Source of the DNA: Mortierella alpina
Taxonomy: Eukaryota > Mortierellomycota > Mortierellomycetes > Mortierellales > Mortierellaceae
Reading direction: 5' to 3'
Length of the DNA stretch: 64,000 nt
NCBI GenBank assembly: GCA_029449245.1
Contig: JANATF010000005.1
Coordinates: 2,666,001-2,730,000, forward strand
Shown here: piece by piece, positions 1 to 10,295 of the stretch
How positions within the stretch are numbered: the first letter of the stretch is position 1
Layout: each line of letters begins with the position of its first letter
Position numbers and translations under genes: made by a program
Notes under the pieces: model-generated
Told to the model about the DNA's origin: nothing
The model's input: the letters and a program-made list of their open reading frames with translations, nothing else
Database searches by the model: none

Positions 1-331
1 ACGGCGCTGCCTGATACATCCAGTCCAGGCGGTCGCTTCGCTTTTTCCCTCCAGCTTGCTCCTGGATTCTCTGCAGTTCTTGAATCTGTCGCTCCTCCTC
101 CAATTCCTTCCTCAGCTGCTGAAGTTTCTTTTCCTCATCGGCCGCTTTTTGCTCCTCCTTCCAGACCTTTTCCTGATTACGGAAGGTACCTGGATGCCAA
201 GATTTTTTCAAGTTCTACGAGCATGATTGCAAGATTAATGGTTATGTTAGTTAGCCAACGGGACGGCGTACATGCGTAGATGCGACTCATGCGCAATGAT
301 GATTTTGACATACCAGATCTCCTCCACCCAT
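1..331 (-). CDS. CWC25: Pre-mRNA splicing factor CWC25, 5' end (partial)
   Basis: Partial gene running off the left edge. Exons on the minus strand are 331..314 and 214..1, with a 99-nt intron (gtatgt donor, gtag acceptor). The 6-codon first exon reads MGGGDL and joins [18 protein letters not shown], the hallmark start of Cwc25 (Cir_N domain). A charged helix follows, rich in E, K, Q and R, and then [16 protein letters not shown]. In known biology Cwc25 joins the activated spliceosome and promotes the first transesterification step after Prp2 remodelling. Only about 77 codons are inside the window, and the disordered C-terminal half is missing. The gene is divergent from importin alpha, with 507 bp between the start codons. 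Identification rests on the conserved N-terminal motif and is strong for a partial gene. Confidence 0.88.
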
Positions 332-838
332 GTTGAATTGATATCAGGTATATGGTTGGATGGGTTGTGCAGTGGTGGACTTGTGCGAAGAAGTGTGATG
401 GTGCGGTGGAGTAGAGCGGTTGTCACTGCGTCTAAGACGTCATGATGCGCGGATTTAGTGCCAGGTGTTTATATCCGTGCAAAGCCAAGGGCGAGCGTTC
501 TTCAAAAAGCAAAAAAAAAAATCTTTTTTTTTCAGTCTCCTTTTCTCGCCTCTTCCCTGTCCATCCCAATCGGTCTTCGACGGCCTATCGCATCCTCGCG
601 TCCACACCACAGTCCATATTTTTTCCTTTTTGTCCCATGTAAGTCCATCCAACGAAGCCTGCCGCCAGTCGGATCGACATTGACTTCACCATGCAGCATG
701 CCTCCTCGTTTCGGCGTTCTTTGTTGCATCCTCAGTATCAGTGGACTAAGCTCGCCCTATACTGTTCACTGAAAAGCCCCCTCTTTTCTCTTTCGCCTCG
801 CTCTCTGTTTCTTTCATACGTCTATACACAGCTACATC
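332..838. other. Divergent promoter region, CWC25 / importin alpha
   Basis: No gene seen. It is a shared upstream region with an A11-TC-T9 tract near 511-532 that could fold back on itself, and pyrimidine-rich sequence close to the importin alpha ATG. Short ORFs here overlap each other on both strands and look like chance. Confidence 0.6.
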
Positions 839-2770
839 ATGGACAGCAAAATCCCCGAGCACCGCACTCAGAACTTCAAGGCCAAGACCGTGTTCAAGGC
901 CGAAGAACTCCGACGCAACCGCAACGAGCTCAATGTCGAGCTCCGTAAGCAGAAACGCGAGGAGAATCTGTCGAAGCGTCGTAATCTTGCTGTTGCTGCC
1001 GACTCTGAGGACTCTGAGGATGAAGGCGCCTCTGCTGCTAACCACCAGGTAAGAAATGTGCTTTGAGAGGACTCTTGTAGCTGCCCAGGAAAGGCGATGC
1101 AGTGCCGTTGGTGACAAGGTGGTGCTGACCGAACGCTTCCATAATCATCTGAAATATCCGTGCATAGCTCCACGAGCAGCTCCCCGCTATGATTCAGGGT
1201 GTCATGTCCGAGAACGTTGATGATCAGCTTGCTGCTACCACCCGTTTCCGCAAGCTTCTTTCCAAGGAGCGCAACCCTCCCATCGACGAGGTCATTCGTT
1301 GCGGAGTTGTTCCCAGATTTGTCGAGTTCTTGCGCTCGCCCCACGCCGTTGTTCAGGTAAACATTGATTGTCTATGTCGTCTACTCACACGATGACACTA
1401 CAAGGAGTGGTCCTTTGCACCTTTTGACCTGCGCTAACCTGGCGCATTTTATCTGTGTGCCCACTTTAGTTTGAGGCTGCCTGGGCTCTTACCAACATTG
1501 CTTCCGGATCCTCCGTGCAGACCCAGTTCGTTATCGAGGCCGGAGCGGTGCCTTTCTTCGTTGAGTTGCTGAGCAGCCCCGTTGCTGATGTCAAGGAGCA
1601 GGCTGTTTGGGCACTTGGAAACATTGCTGGAGACAGCCCTCGCTGCCGTGATATTGTTCTCCAAGCGAACGCGCTTATGCCTCTGCTTGCCCTCCTTCAT
1701 GAGAACAACAAGCTCTCGATGCTCAGGAATGCCACCTGGACTTTGTCCAACTTTTGCCGTGGAAAGAACCCTCCTCCAGACTGGAACTATGTGAGTGTTT
1801 TTGAAAAGAGTGATTCGTACTGCAGTTCTAGGTACACTTGGACTCACCTTGAATATCTGTCCGATTTCTTATCCGATTCCAGATCAGCCCTGCTCTCCCT
1901 GTCCTTGCCAAGTTGATCCATTCGACCGATGATGAAGTGTTGATCGATGCCTGCTGGGCCATGTCCTACCTTTCTGATGGCACCAACGAAAAGATCCAGG
2001 CTGTTATCGAGTCAGGAGTCTGCCGCCGTCTCGTTGAGTTGCTCATGCACCACATGGCAGCTGTCCAGACTCCTGCCCTGCGCTCTGTCGGCAACATCGT
2101 GACGGGTGACGACGTCCAGACCCAGGTCGTTGTCAACTGCGGCGCCCTCCAAGCCCTTTTGGCTCTTCTGTCGAGCCCCAAGGACAACATCCGCAAGGAG
2201 GCATGCTGGACAATTTCCAACATCACGGCAGGAACCTGCGTCCAAATCCAGAGCGTCATCGATGCCAACATTATCCCTCCCCTGATCAACATTCTTCAGA
2301 ACGCCGACTTCAAAACCAAGAAGGAGGCGTGCTGGGCCATCTCGAATGCCACCTCAGGAGGACTCAACAAGCCCGACCAGATTAAGTACCTTGTCAGCCA
2401 GGGATGCATCAAGCCTCTTTGCGATATTTTGATCTGCATGGACAACAAGATCATTCAGGTGGCTTTGGATGGACTCGAGAACATCCTGAAGGTCGGAGAG
2501 ATGGAGAAGGAGGTCACTAATGGAGTGAATCAGTTTGGTCTCTTCATCGAGGACTGCGGCGGCATGGAGAAGATCCACAACTTGCAGGCACACGACAATA
2601 CCGAGATCTACAAGAAGGCCTATACCATCATCGACAAATACTTTGCCGAGGACGACGATGAGGATACTGGACTTGCCCCTCAGGTCGATGCCCAAACAGG
2701 AGCATTTGCCTTCCAGGGCGGCGCGGACCCTCAAGGCGGTTTCCACTTTGATCCCAACAGCATGCAGTAG
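839..2770 (+). CDS. SRP1: Importin subunit alpha (karyopherin alpha, Srp1-like)
   Basis: Exons 839..1048, 1168..1356, 1470..1790 and 1883..2770 give 535 aa, the usual length for the family. All introns are GT-AG and in phase 0. Residues ~10-60 form the basic importin-beta-binding region (arginine/lysine rich, with KRRN at its end), followed by an acidic stretch SEDSEDEG. The rest is armadillo repeats with the Trp/Asn ladder that binds nuclear localisation signals: [48 protein letters not shown]. The tail is acidic (EDDDEDTG) and ends PNSMQ. The protein is the cytosolic adaptor that carries classical NLS cargo to importin beta and is recycled by the CAS/Cse1 exportin. The start was chosen because the ATG opens directly into the IBB region. 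There are no defects. Confidence 0.96.
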
Positions 2771-3107
2771 ATGCTCCCTTTTTATTCCATCCACTTTTCT
2801 TTTTCTTTCCCCTCCTTTCTCCTTTTCAACTGCACTTTGCACCCTTGCACTCTTTCTTCTTCTTGTCTTTGCACCACATTTCTTTTTGCTCCACTGTTAC
2901 CCTGTTCTTATAGCCCAACTTCTTTTTTTTCTCTTCCTTACACTACTTGTAAACTTTCATCCCTACACTTTGGCTACCATAAAATTTCAAACAAAAGGAT
3001 CGTGACGCGTTTTAGCCAGCGAAAGCAACCATTGCATCGCCTTCTTGTCATCTGTTGCAGTGCCGCCTTCTTTTCGCACACACATTTTACACATCCCATC
3101 ATCAGTC
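2771..3107 (+). other. 3' region of importin alpha and promoter of the roadblock gene
   Basis: Strongly T/C-rich sequence just after the importin stop, then sequence leading to the next gene. No coding potential was seen beyond low-complexity ORFs. Confidence 0.5.
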
Positions 3108-3738
3108 ATGGTACGCTACGAGCACTGCCTTGCTATTCATGCCACAGAGTTGAACCGACTGCTCCTATCTTGAGTTGTCTAGATAACAGCGACTGATGAT
3201 TCCCCCTCCCCCCCTCGTACAACAGTCCGAGGTAGAAGAGACAATTCGCCGATTGTCTTCCAAGAAGAATGTGCAGGGCGTTGTCGTTGTTAACCAGCTG
3301 GGTCTGATGATTCGCTCAACCTTGGACGCGACACTTGGAAAGCAGTACGCCACGCTGATGTCTGACCTTGTTCGCATGGCCAGGCAATCGGTGACACAAC
3401 TGGACGCTCAGGTAATTAGGGCTTCCTGTCAGCGACGTTATGACATTGTACTCCTTCTTTTTCCATTCGCCTCCTTGCATCGTTCTTGACTGAAAAGAAT
3501 CCGATGTCCTTTTTCGTTTTTGCACATGCTCCTGACCAGAACGAGCTGACGTTCATGAGGATAAGGACCAAGAAACACGAGATCATGATTTGCCCAGGTA
3601 ACATTTGAACAGCTTGCATCCAGTGTACCGTATCTTGTCTTGTTGGGAACGGTCGGTTCGTCTCATGTTGACTTCTCCTGCCTGATGATAGAACGCGAGT
3701 ACTTGATGATAGTGGTCCAGGCGCCGGAGAGTTCGTAG
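3108..3738 (+). CDS. Dynein light chain roadblock/LC7 type
   Basis: Exons 3108..3110, 3226..3411, 3540..3597 and 3692..3738 give 97 aa, the normal size. The first coding exon appears to be only the ATG, spliced to SEVEETIRRLSSKK. A C-rich tract and cag acceptor precede 3226, which favours this over the in-frame ATG at 3196 that would add a proline stretch. The core GVVVVNQLGLMIRSTLD, then YATLMSDLV, and the C-terminal LTFMRIRTKKHEIMICP...YLMIVVQ are the roadblock fold. In known biology, homodimers bind dynein intermediate chains in the cytoplasmic dynein complex. Family identity is secure; the one-codon exon is the least certain part. Confidence 0.9.
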
Positions 3739-4231
3739 AGGCTCCATAGAAATGAAAAGCGCGTGACGTGTGAACGTCACCGGAAATCCGCCGGACCGGC
3801 GCGCCTTGAAGCAAAAAAAAAAAAAAAAAGTGATTGTTGACCCTCATTCATAAGCACATCGTCGTGAAGTCCTTCTGCAGCCCCCCTGTTGCCGTTGACA
3901 GAAGCAAGAGTTCTGAGTGTCTGTATCGTGTGGACACATCGCCACCGTATGTGCCCTGCACGTCGTCGTATCCGCCTGTGCTGAGCAGCATTTTTTTGTT
4001 TCCTAGGGTGTTTTCTGCACGACCGTCGCCTTGCAGTCTCAGCCATCGTTCGCCCGACTCGCTCAGAAGACATATATAAGAATACGTCGTTTTTGTCGCT
4101 GCATTGCATTTCTCCGCCTTTGCACCCTCCCTCGTTGTCTTTTCTTTGCTGCTCTCTTGCAGACCACACACCCTATATAACATCACTCTTACCGCCCACA
4201 GCCCTACCGCCCCCACATTCCCCTCGGCACC
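3739..4231. other. Intergenic, promoter of the Ste20-family kinase
   Basis: No gene seen. It contains an A17 run at 3813-3829 and two TATA-like elements nearer the kinase start. Confidence 0.5.
4073..4080 (+). promoter_or_regulatory. TATA-box-like element upstream of kinase gene
   Basis: TATATAAG about 150 bp before the kinase ATG. A second one, TATATAA, lies at 4174-4180, close enough to the ATG that it would give a very short leader. Which is used cannot be told from sequence. Confidence 0.35.
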
Positions 4232-7200
4232 ATGGCTGATCCTGCGGCTGGCACCATCCCCATTCCAGAAGCGCCACCAACCATTGTGCTCGGTTCTAGG
4301 CAGCCGCAGGCAGTCGACGCCCAGCAGCAGCAACAACAGCAGAAGGTATCCGAGACCACCATGCCACAGCCACAGCCACAAAGAGGAGTGCCAGATCGCC
4401 CGCAGCCGCTGCCTTCGTCCTCTTCGTCCTCTGTCCGCGCCTCGCCCTTGCCCTCCCCTTCACTCTCGCCCGCCACCGAACACACTCCGTCGCTGCCTGT
4501 AGTAACAAAGAAGCCGGGAGTCAACGGTCTGATGGAGCGCATAGCCTCTCCCGGTTCCATGAAGCGGACGCCGAGCAGCAGTACAACGTCCGGCGGAACG
4601 CCGCTGTCGCCTGTTGGAAGCCTGACATCATCCTCTTTAAACCTCCCCGATGATTCATTTTCAAATAATCCAGAGGATTACGATATCCGGCTACCGATCG
4701 GTATGTGGTGTTGTCAAAAGGGATCAAACGGACTCTTGTCTTGGTTAGGTGGTACTGATCCTTCCTTCTCCCATTTTCTCCTCCTGCTCTCTAGGTTACG
4801 GCTCTTCGGCTATCGTGTATAATGCGTACTACAAGCCCTTGAACAGACGGGTGGCTATCAAAGTCATCGACCTCGACATGTTTGAGCGGAACCAAATTGA
4901 CGAGCTTCGGAGAGAAACTCAAGTGATGGCTTTGTGTAAACATCCCAACGTGCTGCGTGTTAATGGAGCTTTTGTGACAGAAAGCAAGCTGTACATCGTG
5001 ACACCATTTTTGTCTGCCGGTAAGTTAGGACTCTTGGCGGATTATGTGATCGTGGATATCGCCACGGTACACGAGTGACGAGATGGTGACGCTAATCGCC
5101 AGCGTGATCTGTTTAACCTGCAATCCCCTTCAACAAAATAACAGGGTCGTGCTTGGACATCATGAAGACCGCCTATCCAGATGGATTCGATGAGGTCTCC
5201 ATTGCGACGATCCTTAAGCAGGCCTTGCAAGGACTGGATTACCTGCACAAGAATGGGCATATTCACAGGTTAGTGCCATCTTCTTTTGATTTTATCCGTT
5301 CAAAAACGCATCTGATGGACAGGATTGTACAGATGGGGGTTGGGCGAAGTGCATCTGCGGCATTAAAATGTGGCAATGGAGATTTGTCACAGATCGAAAC
5401 CCAGCTGCATGCACTCTCTCTTACCACATGGATCCAAAAATTCATTGTTTGGATGCACAGAAGAGCCAAACATGGCTATGCGTATGCATCTGTTGCTAAC
5501 TTTTCTCTATGCTTTCCTTTTGCATATCTTTCTTTGCTTTGCATCCCCGTCTGTGATCGACGGTTGATGCGTACAACAGAGACGTGAAGGCAGGAAATCT
5601 GCTTGTTGACGACGATGGCTCCGTCCTGCTGGCAGACTTTGGTGTCTCGTCATCGTTGATGGAGGGCGGCGAGAGACGGGGCATGCGAAAGACGTTTGTT
5701 GGCACTCCTTGCTGGATGGCACCCGAGGTCATGGAGCAGGCGGGGTACGATTATAAAGCCGACATCTGGAGCTTTGGTATCACGGCTATCGAGCTAGCCA
5801 CGGGTCATGCTCCTTTCGCCAAGTATCCGCCTATCAAGGTACCTTCGCATGACTCTTTTTTTTCTTCAGGGCCCAGTGTTCTTTGAAATTGTGAATCATC
5901 AGTCTGACCCATTGTCCGTTGCTTTATGCTCACTAGGTCCTTATGCTGACACTTTCCAATGACCCACCCACTCTTGACCGCGAGTCGACCCGGCATCGTT
6001 ATTCAAAGGCGCTCAAGGAGATGATTGATTACTGTTTGCAAAAGGACCCTGCCCGAAGGTGAGCTCCTCCAACTTTTCGCTGTTCATAACCCTCTCATCT
6101 CTGTTTAACACTGCGTTTCGTTGTACTAGACCCTCCGCTGAGAAATTGCTTGGTCATTCCTTTTTCAAGCAAGCCAAGAAAAAGTCGTATCTCGTCGCAG
6201 GCCTTCTGCACAATCTCCCGCCACTGGAACAAAGGCCGCCTAAGAGTATGATCAAAATGAATGCTTTTATCCTTGTTTGCAAGAGAGGTGTCAATTTAAC
6301 CGTTCCCCTTTGATGTATCAATCGTGCTGAATGTAATAGAGGCGGCGCAAAAGCAGGCTTTGCCAGAAAAGGGTGTTTCCTGGGACTTTGATGCTGAAGA
6401 GACGCCTGCACAGACATCGGAACTGGGGACTGAGCCTGTCCGCCGTCCACGTACTGTAACCTTTGAAACGCCCCCCGGTCGACCCTCTGTATCCACAGCC
6501 TTATCACCACCTTCGACCGGTAACGGCTCGACACTGGGCACCGAGGCAAAGGCTACGGAGACATCAGCGGATGATGTACCCACGTTGCATACCGGCACGC
6601 CGCTGACAAGCCAGGCTGCAGAGAAACCCTTCAAAAAGTCGCGATTTGTCGTAGAGGACAGCTCTTCGGGCATGTCGTCGCCTGTCGTACCTCATGCGCC
6701 CGAACTGCACGCTATGATGCCACCTGTTACATCACCAGGCCCATCAGCTTTGTCAGTGGCGCTTTCTGGACAAAACTTTCAAGGCTTAGGTGTCTCCTCA
6801 AGTGATGCTGATCAAGGAGTGCTACCAGAGGTGAAGAAGGGACGATTCAGTGTCAAGGATACCTTTTCTGGGGCCTCCTCCCCGAAACCGTCCAGCATCA
6901 AGACTTTGCCCAGCGACCTACTCTCGCCTAGTCGCAGCCTGTCATCCTCACCTATCGACGGTCCTTCAGAAGGTGTTCGCATTGTGGGACTAGGAGAGCA
7001 AACTCCACTTTCTGGTAAGAAATAGAGCGGTTTGGCCTGGGTATTGACTCCGTGAGCAAGATTCTCATCCTCAGTATGGTTTATCGCACCTGTTTAGAGC
7101 GCAAGTCGCGTTTTGAGGTACATCACACGTCAGGCACGCCATTATCGGGCACTCCAATTGCGAATGGCACCGGCATCAGCTCGCCAGCATTGGCTAGCAT

Positions 7201-7894
7201 TCACGGGACTCTTTCAAGAGAATCGTCACAGTCAAGGCTTGCAGGTGATCAAGGCTTGTCAAGGGAAAACTCCACTTCGCGTGTCTCTCGATTTAGCATT
7301 GAGTCGAGCACTCTCCCGTCAAGCGCACCCCCGTCAGAGATCTCTAGTGGCTCTAACAGTGCTGCAATCTCCTCAACAGGAACGCCCAATCCATCCAACG
7401 GATCATTAGGAGCACAGAGCAAGCGCAGCCGATTCCAAGTGTCGAGTGTTGAAGGCTCTAGATCTACAGAGCATTTGCCAGGGGAGGCGTCTGGTTCTGT
7501 TCACTCCACCCCGACGACATCGCCGACTGGGTCTTTGCTGCGTGGACAGCCTGCGCTCCTGGAGGTCTTGGGCGCTCAGTCTGTGCTGAGCCATCTAGAC
7601 ACACTTTACCGGCAAAACGAGCAGCAGCGCGTCGTTCTGACGGACTTGTTTGCGGGATTTGGACTGAAGGCTGGTCATACCGGTAGCAGCACCAAGTCGA
7701 TGGCTGACGGAGGGACGGCGTTCTCATCTTCGAGTAGTAACAATGGTGGATCCCTGCACCGACAGGATCATGGCCCAGTCCACACGACGCTGGAGAGACA
7801 GCTGCAGGTGGCAATACGGGAGAATGAAAGCTTGCGGAGGGAGAACGAGGCCTTGAAACGGGAGCTGGACCGGTTGCGCCGAGGGGGCCAATGA
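4232..7894 (+). CDS. Ste20-family protein kinase, OSR1/SPAK/Fray-like, with RFxV tail motifs
   Basis: Exons 4232..4700, 4795..5019, 5145..5268, 5580..5838, 5937..6058, 6130..6245, 6340..7014 and 7098..7894 give 928 aa. Residues 1-150 are low complexity (Q, P, S). The kinase domain begins near 150 ([20 protein letters not shown]), with ATP lysine K179 in [17 protein letters not shown] (D274), DFG (D292) and the Ste20 signature [10 protein letters not shown]. It ends near residue 415 with [17 protein letters not shown]. No OSR1_C/CCT domain is visible. Instead the tail has five RFx[V/I] motifs starting at residues 540, 607, 668, 728 and 775, all with basic/Ser/Gly residues before RF, and a coiled coil at the very C-terminus ([19 protein letters not shown]). 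By family it should be a stress or ion-homeostasis kinase; its substrates are unknown. The HRD codon is split between exons 3 and 4. Confidence 0.9.
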
Positions 7895-8248
7895 GTTGCA
7901 TGTGTAGCGTGGGAGACCCGAGACGCGTGCTCTTGTTGCGATACTTGCGGTGCCTGCACATGCGAGACTTGTTTCCCGCCCCCCGCATCATTTTTCTCCC
8001 GGTCTAGGGAAAAGGAAAAATGAAGTATAAGATACAGCAAATGTAACTCGCTTCTTTGCATGTCTTTTTCCCTGCAGCGTTTTGTCCATTGTATCCTCAT
8101 ACCCCCCGTCTTGGCTTCCTCCTCCGCCTGTCCACCTGTGTCCTCATCGTCTCCATCCCTTCATCTCTTCCTCCTTTAATATCGTTATACGAATTACTTC
8201 TCATCCGTACATCGCCCTCGTTCTCCACACACTTCCATCTCTACAGCA
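7895..8248. other. Intergenic between kinase and sphingomyelinase
   Basis: No gene seen. It is the 3' end of the kinase followed by a strongly C/T-rich leader before the next ATG, typical of promoters in this window. Confidence 0.5.
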
Positions 8249-10209
8249 ATGTCAAACGGAACGCAGCTCAATGTCCTGACCCTCAACTGCTGGTATGCAT
8301 TCTGTTGGACATCACTGTAGTGCGTCAGTCTCCTTCCTGTCTTTGACTTGGAAAACAATCAGCAGACAGACTGACTCTCTCTCTCGCTTTCGTCCTCGTC
8401 CTCTCCCTCCTCCACCAGGGGTCTGAAGTTTATCGCCAAGGACCGTCAGGATCGTCTCACCGCCATTGGTCGGTACTTGGCCGATGCGTCAAGAGGCTAC
8501 GACATTGTGGGACTCCAGGAGGTCTGGGTCTACGACGACTACTTGCGCATTCGGGATCTAGTCCAGGAGACACTTCCACACACAAAGCATTGGAACTCGG
8601 GGGTCCTTGGGTCTGGATTGGTGATCCTATCCAAGTATCCCATTATTAGCACCACAATGAGACGCTTTGCGCTGAATGGAGACCCTTTCAAAGTCTTTCA
8701 TGGTGATTGGTATGTTGGCAAGTGCTTCGTGAGCGCCACAGTTGTCCACCCTACTTGCGGCGAGATTGAAGTCTTCAACACCCATGTAAGAGTTGTGGTA
8801 CTCACGCACCAGGCAATAACGACACTATGCAGTTGTAACGTGACAATCTGTCTAACAAGCGTCCTTTCAGCTTCATGCGGGATACGACCCCGTGGGCACG
8901 CCTGACTCCTATCTAGGCGTCCGAGTCGGCGAGGCATGGGAGATGGCATCAGCTGTCAAGGCTGCGACCACCCAGGGTCGTCATGTTATCTCGGTAAGAA
9001 GCAACCCTCCTTTCACCCCTCTTTACACTAGTGGAAACTGAGATCCGATCCATCATGCAGCAGGAATGGCCTGATCACAAAGGCAGCTGTTGGATTGAAC
9101 TATGCTTATTCTCAAAGGTCTTTTGGCTACCGGAATACACAACAACGACAAACAGGCATCGCATGATCTGCCGCTAGACTGGATTGAACCACTCGGGCTA
9201 ACTCTCTCTGTTGCACTTGTTGTTTATACCCCTATTTTGTATTGTTCCTGAATAGCTCGGCGATTACAACAGCGCCCCCAACAGCTTGGTTGTTCAGCTG
9301 ATGAGAAAGCAAGGAGGGCTGACGGACGCTTGGGACAAGATCCATCCAGAACCCAGGGACCCTATTCCTACTGGACTGACGCCAGAAGAGGGCGTTTCTA
9401 TCATGGGCGTCACCTGCGATACACCTCTCAACACTTGGAGCAAGCACTCTTGGCTCAACTACTGGACAAATGACCCGGTGGGCGAGCGACTCGACTACAT
9501 CTTTTTTAGAGAGACACCAGAGATGGCCTGTACCAAGGTGGAGGTTGCTGTCCGCGAGCAGATCTCGGGCATTGGCAAACCCAATTCTGGCGTCAAGAAC
9601 TACAGTGACCACTTTGGAGTCCACGCCAAGTTCACACTCCAGCCTGCGGTGTACCATTTCCAGAACAGGAAACCGCTTATGCCCTTGTCGAACTCGGTCA
9701 TGTCCATGGGCACTGCCGTCACCGTCGTTCCCCTGACGACCTCCCCCACCGGTTCCTCCTCCACCACCGCCACCGCAGCAGCAGCAGCGACTGAGGAAGG
9801 CGTCAATGAGCAAGGAATGTCCGTCGACATGCTGGAGCAGATCCTGCTGATTCTGAAGCAGCACCTGGCCAAGGTCCAGGCAACTTCCAAGCGGGAGCTG
9901 ACGATCGTGTTTCCCATCATGCTGATTTTGGCCTTGGGTCTGATTATCTCCTATTTCTGGATCGAACCTGAATGGGCATCCTTCATTGTGGCCTTGGTTC
10001 TTAGCGCACTGTCGTCGGGCTGGATCGTGCACTTTTTGTACGGGTTCCTGTATGGAGGCGAGACGAATTCGTCCTATACCAACATTATTCAGGAGGTCCA
10101 GACCGTGTTGGATTACAAGCGTCAGAGTGAGCGGAACCCGCTGCTAGGTTCGGCTCCTGTTTCGAGAGCTAGCAGTAGCCGCGGTCGTCATAGCCTCGTT
10201 CAGAAATGA
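8249..10209 (+). CDS. ISC1: Neutral sphingomyelinase / inositol phosphosphingolipid phospholipase C
   Basis: Exons 8249..8292, 8419..8785, 8871..8993 and 9256..10209 give 495 aa. The N-terminal endonuclease/exonuclease/phosphatase fold starts LNVLTLNCWGLK. GLQEVW carries the Mg-binding glutamate E49. LGDYNSAP (D181, N183) and YSDHFGVHAKF (D296, general-base H297) complete the active site. After a Ser/Thr/Ala linker, two hydrophobic segments lie at about residues 393-412 and 418-440, matching the two C-terminal membrane spans of Isc1/SMPD2. In known biology the enzyme hydrolyses complex sphingolipids to ceramide on ER and mitochondria-associated membranes. The third intron (262 nt) is longer than its neighbours; VIS joins LGDYN directly across it, as the family requires. 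The satellite array begins about 90 bp after the stop. Confidence 0.92.
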
Positions 10210-10295
10210 TATCCATCTGTCCTCTCTTTTGAGGCGTCAGGAGAGGGCGCGATCCAGTTAACCTGAAAATAACAATAATAATAAAATACAACTCA

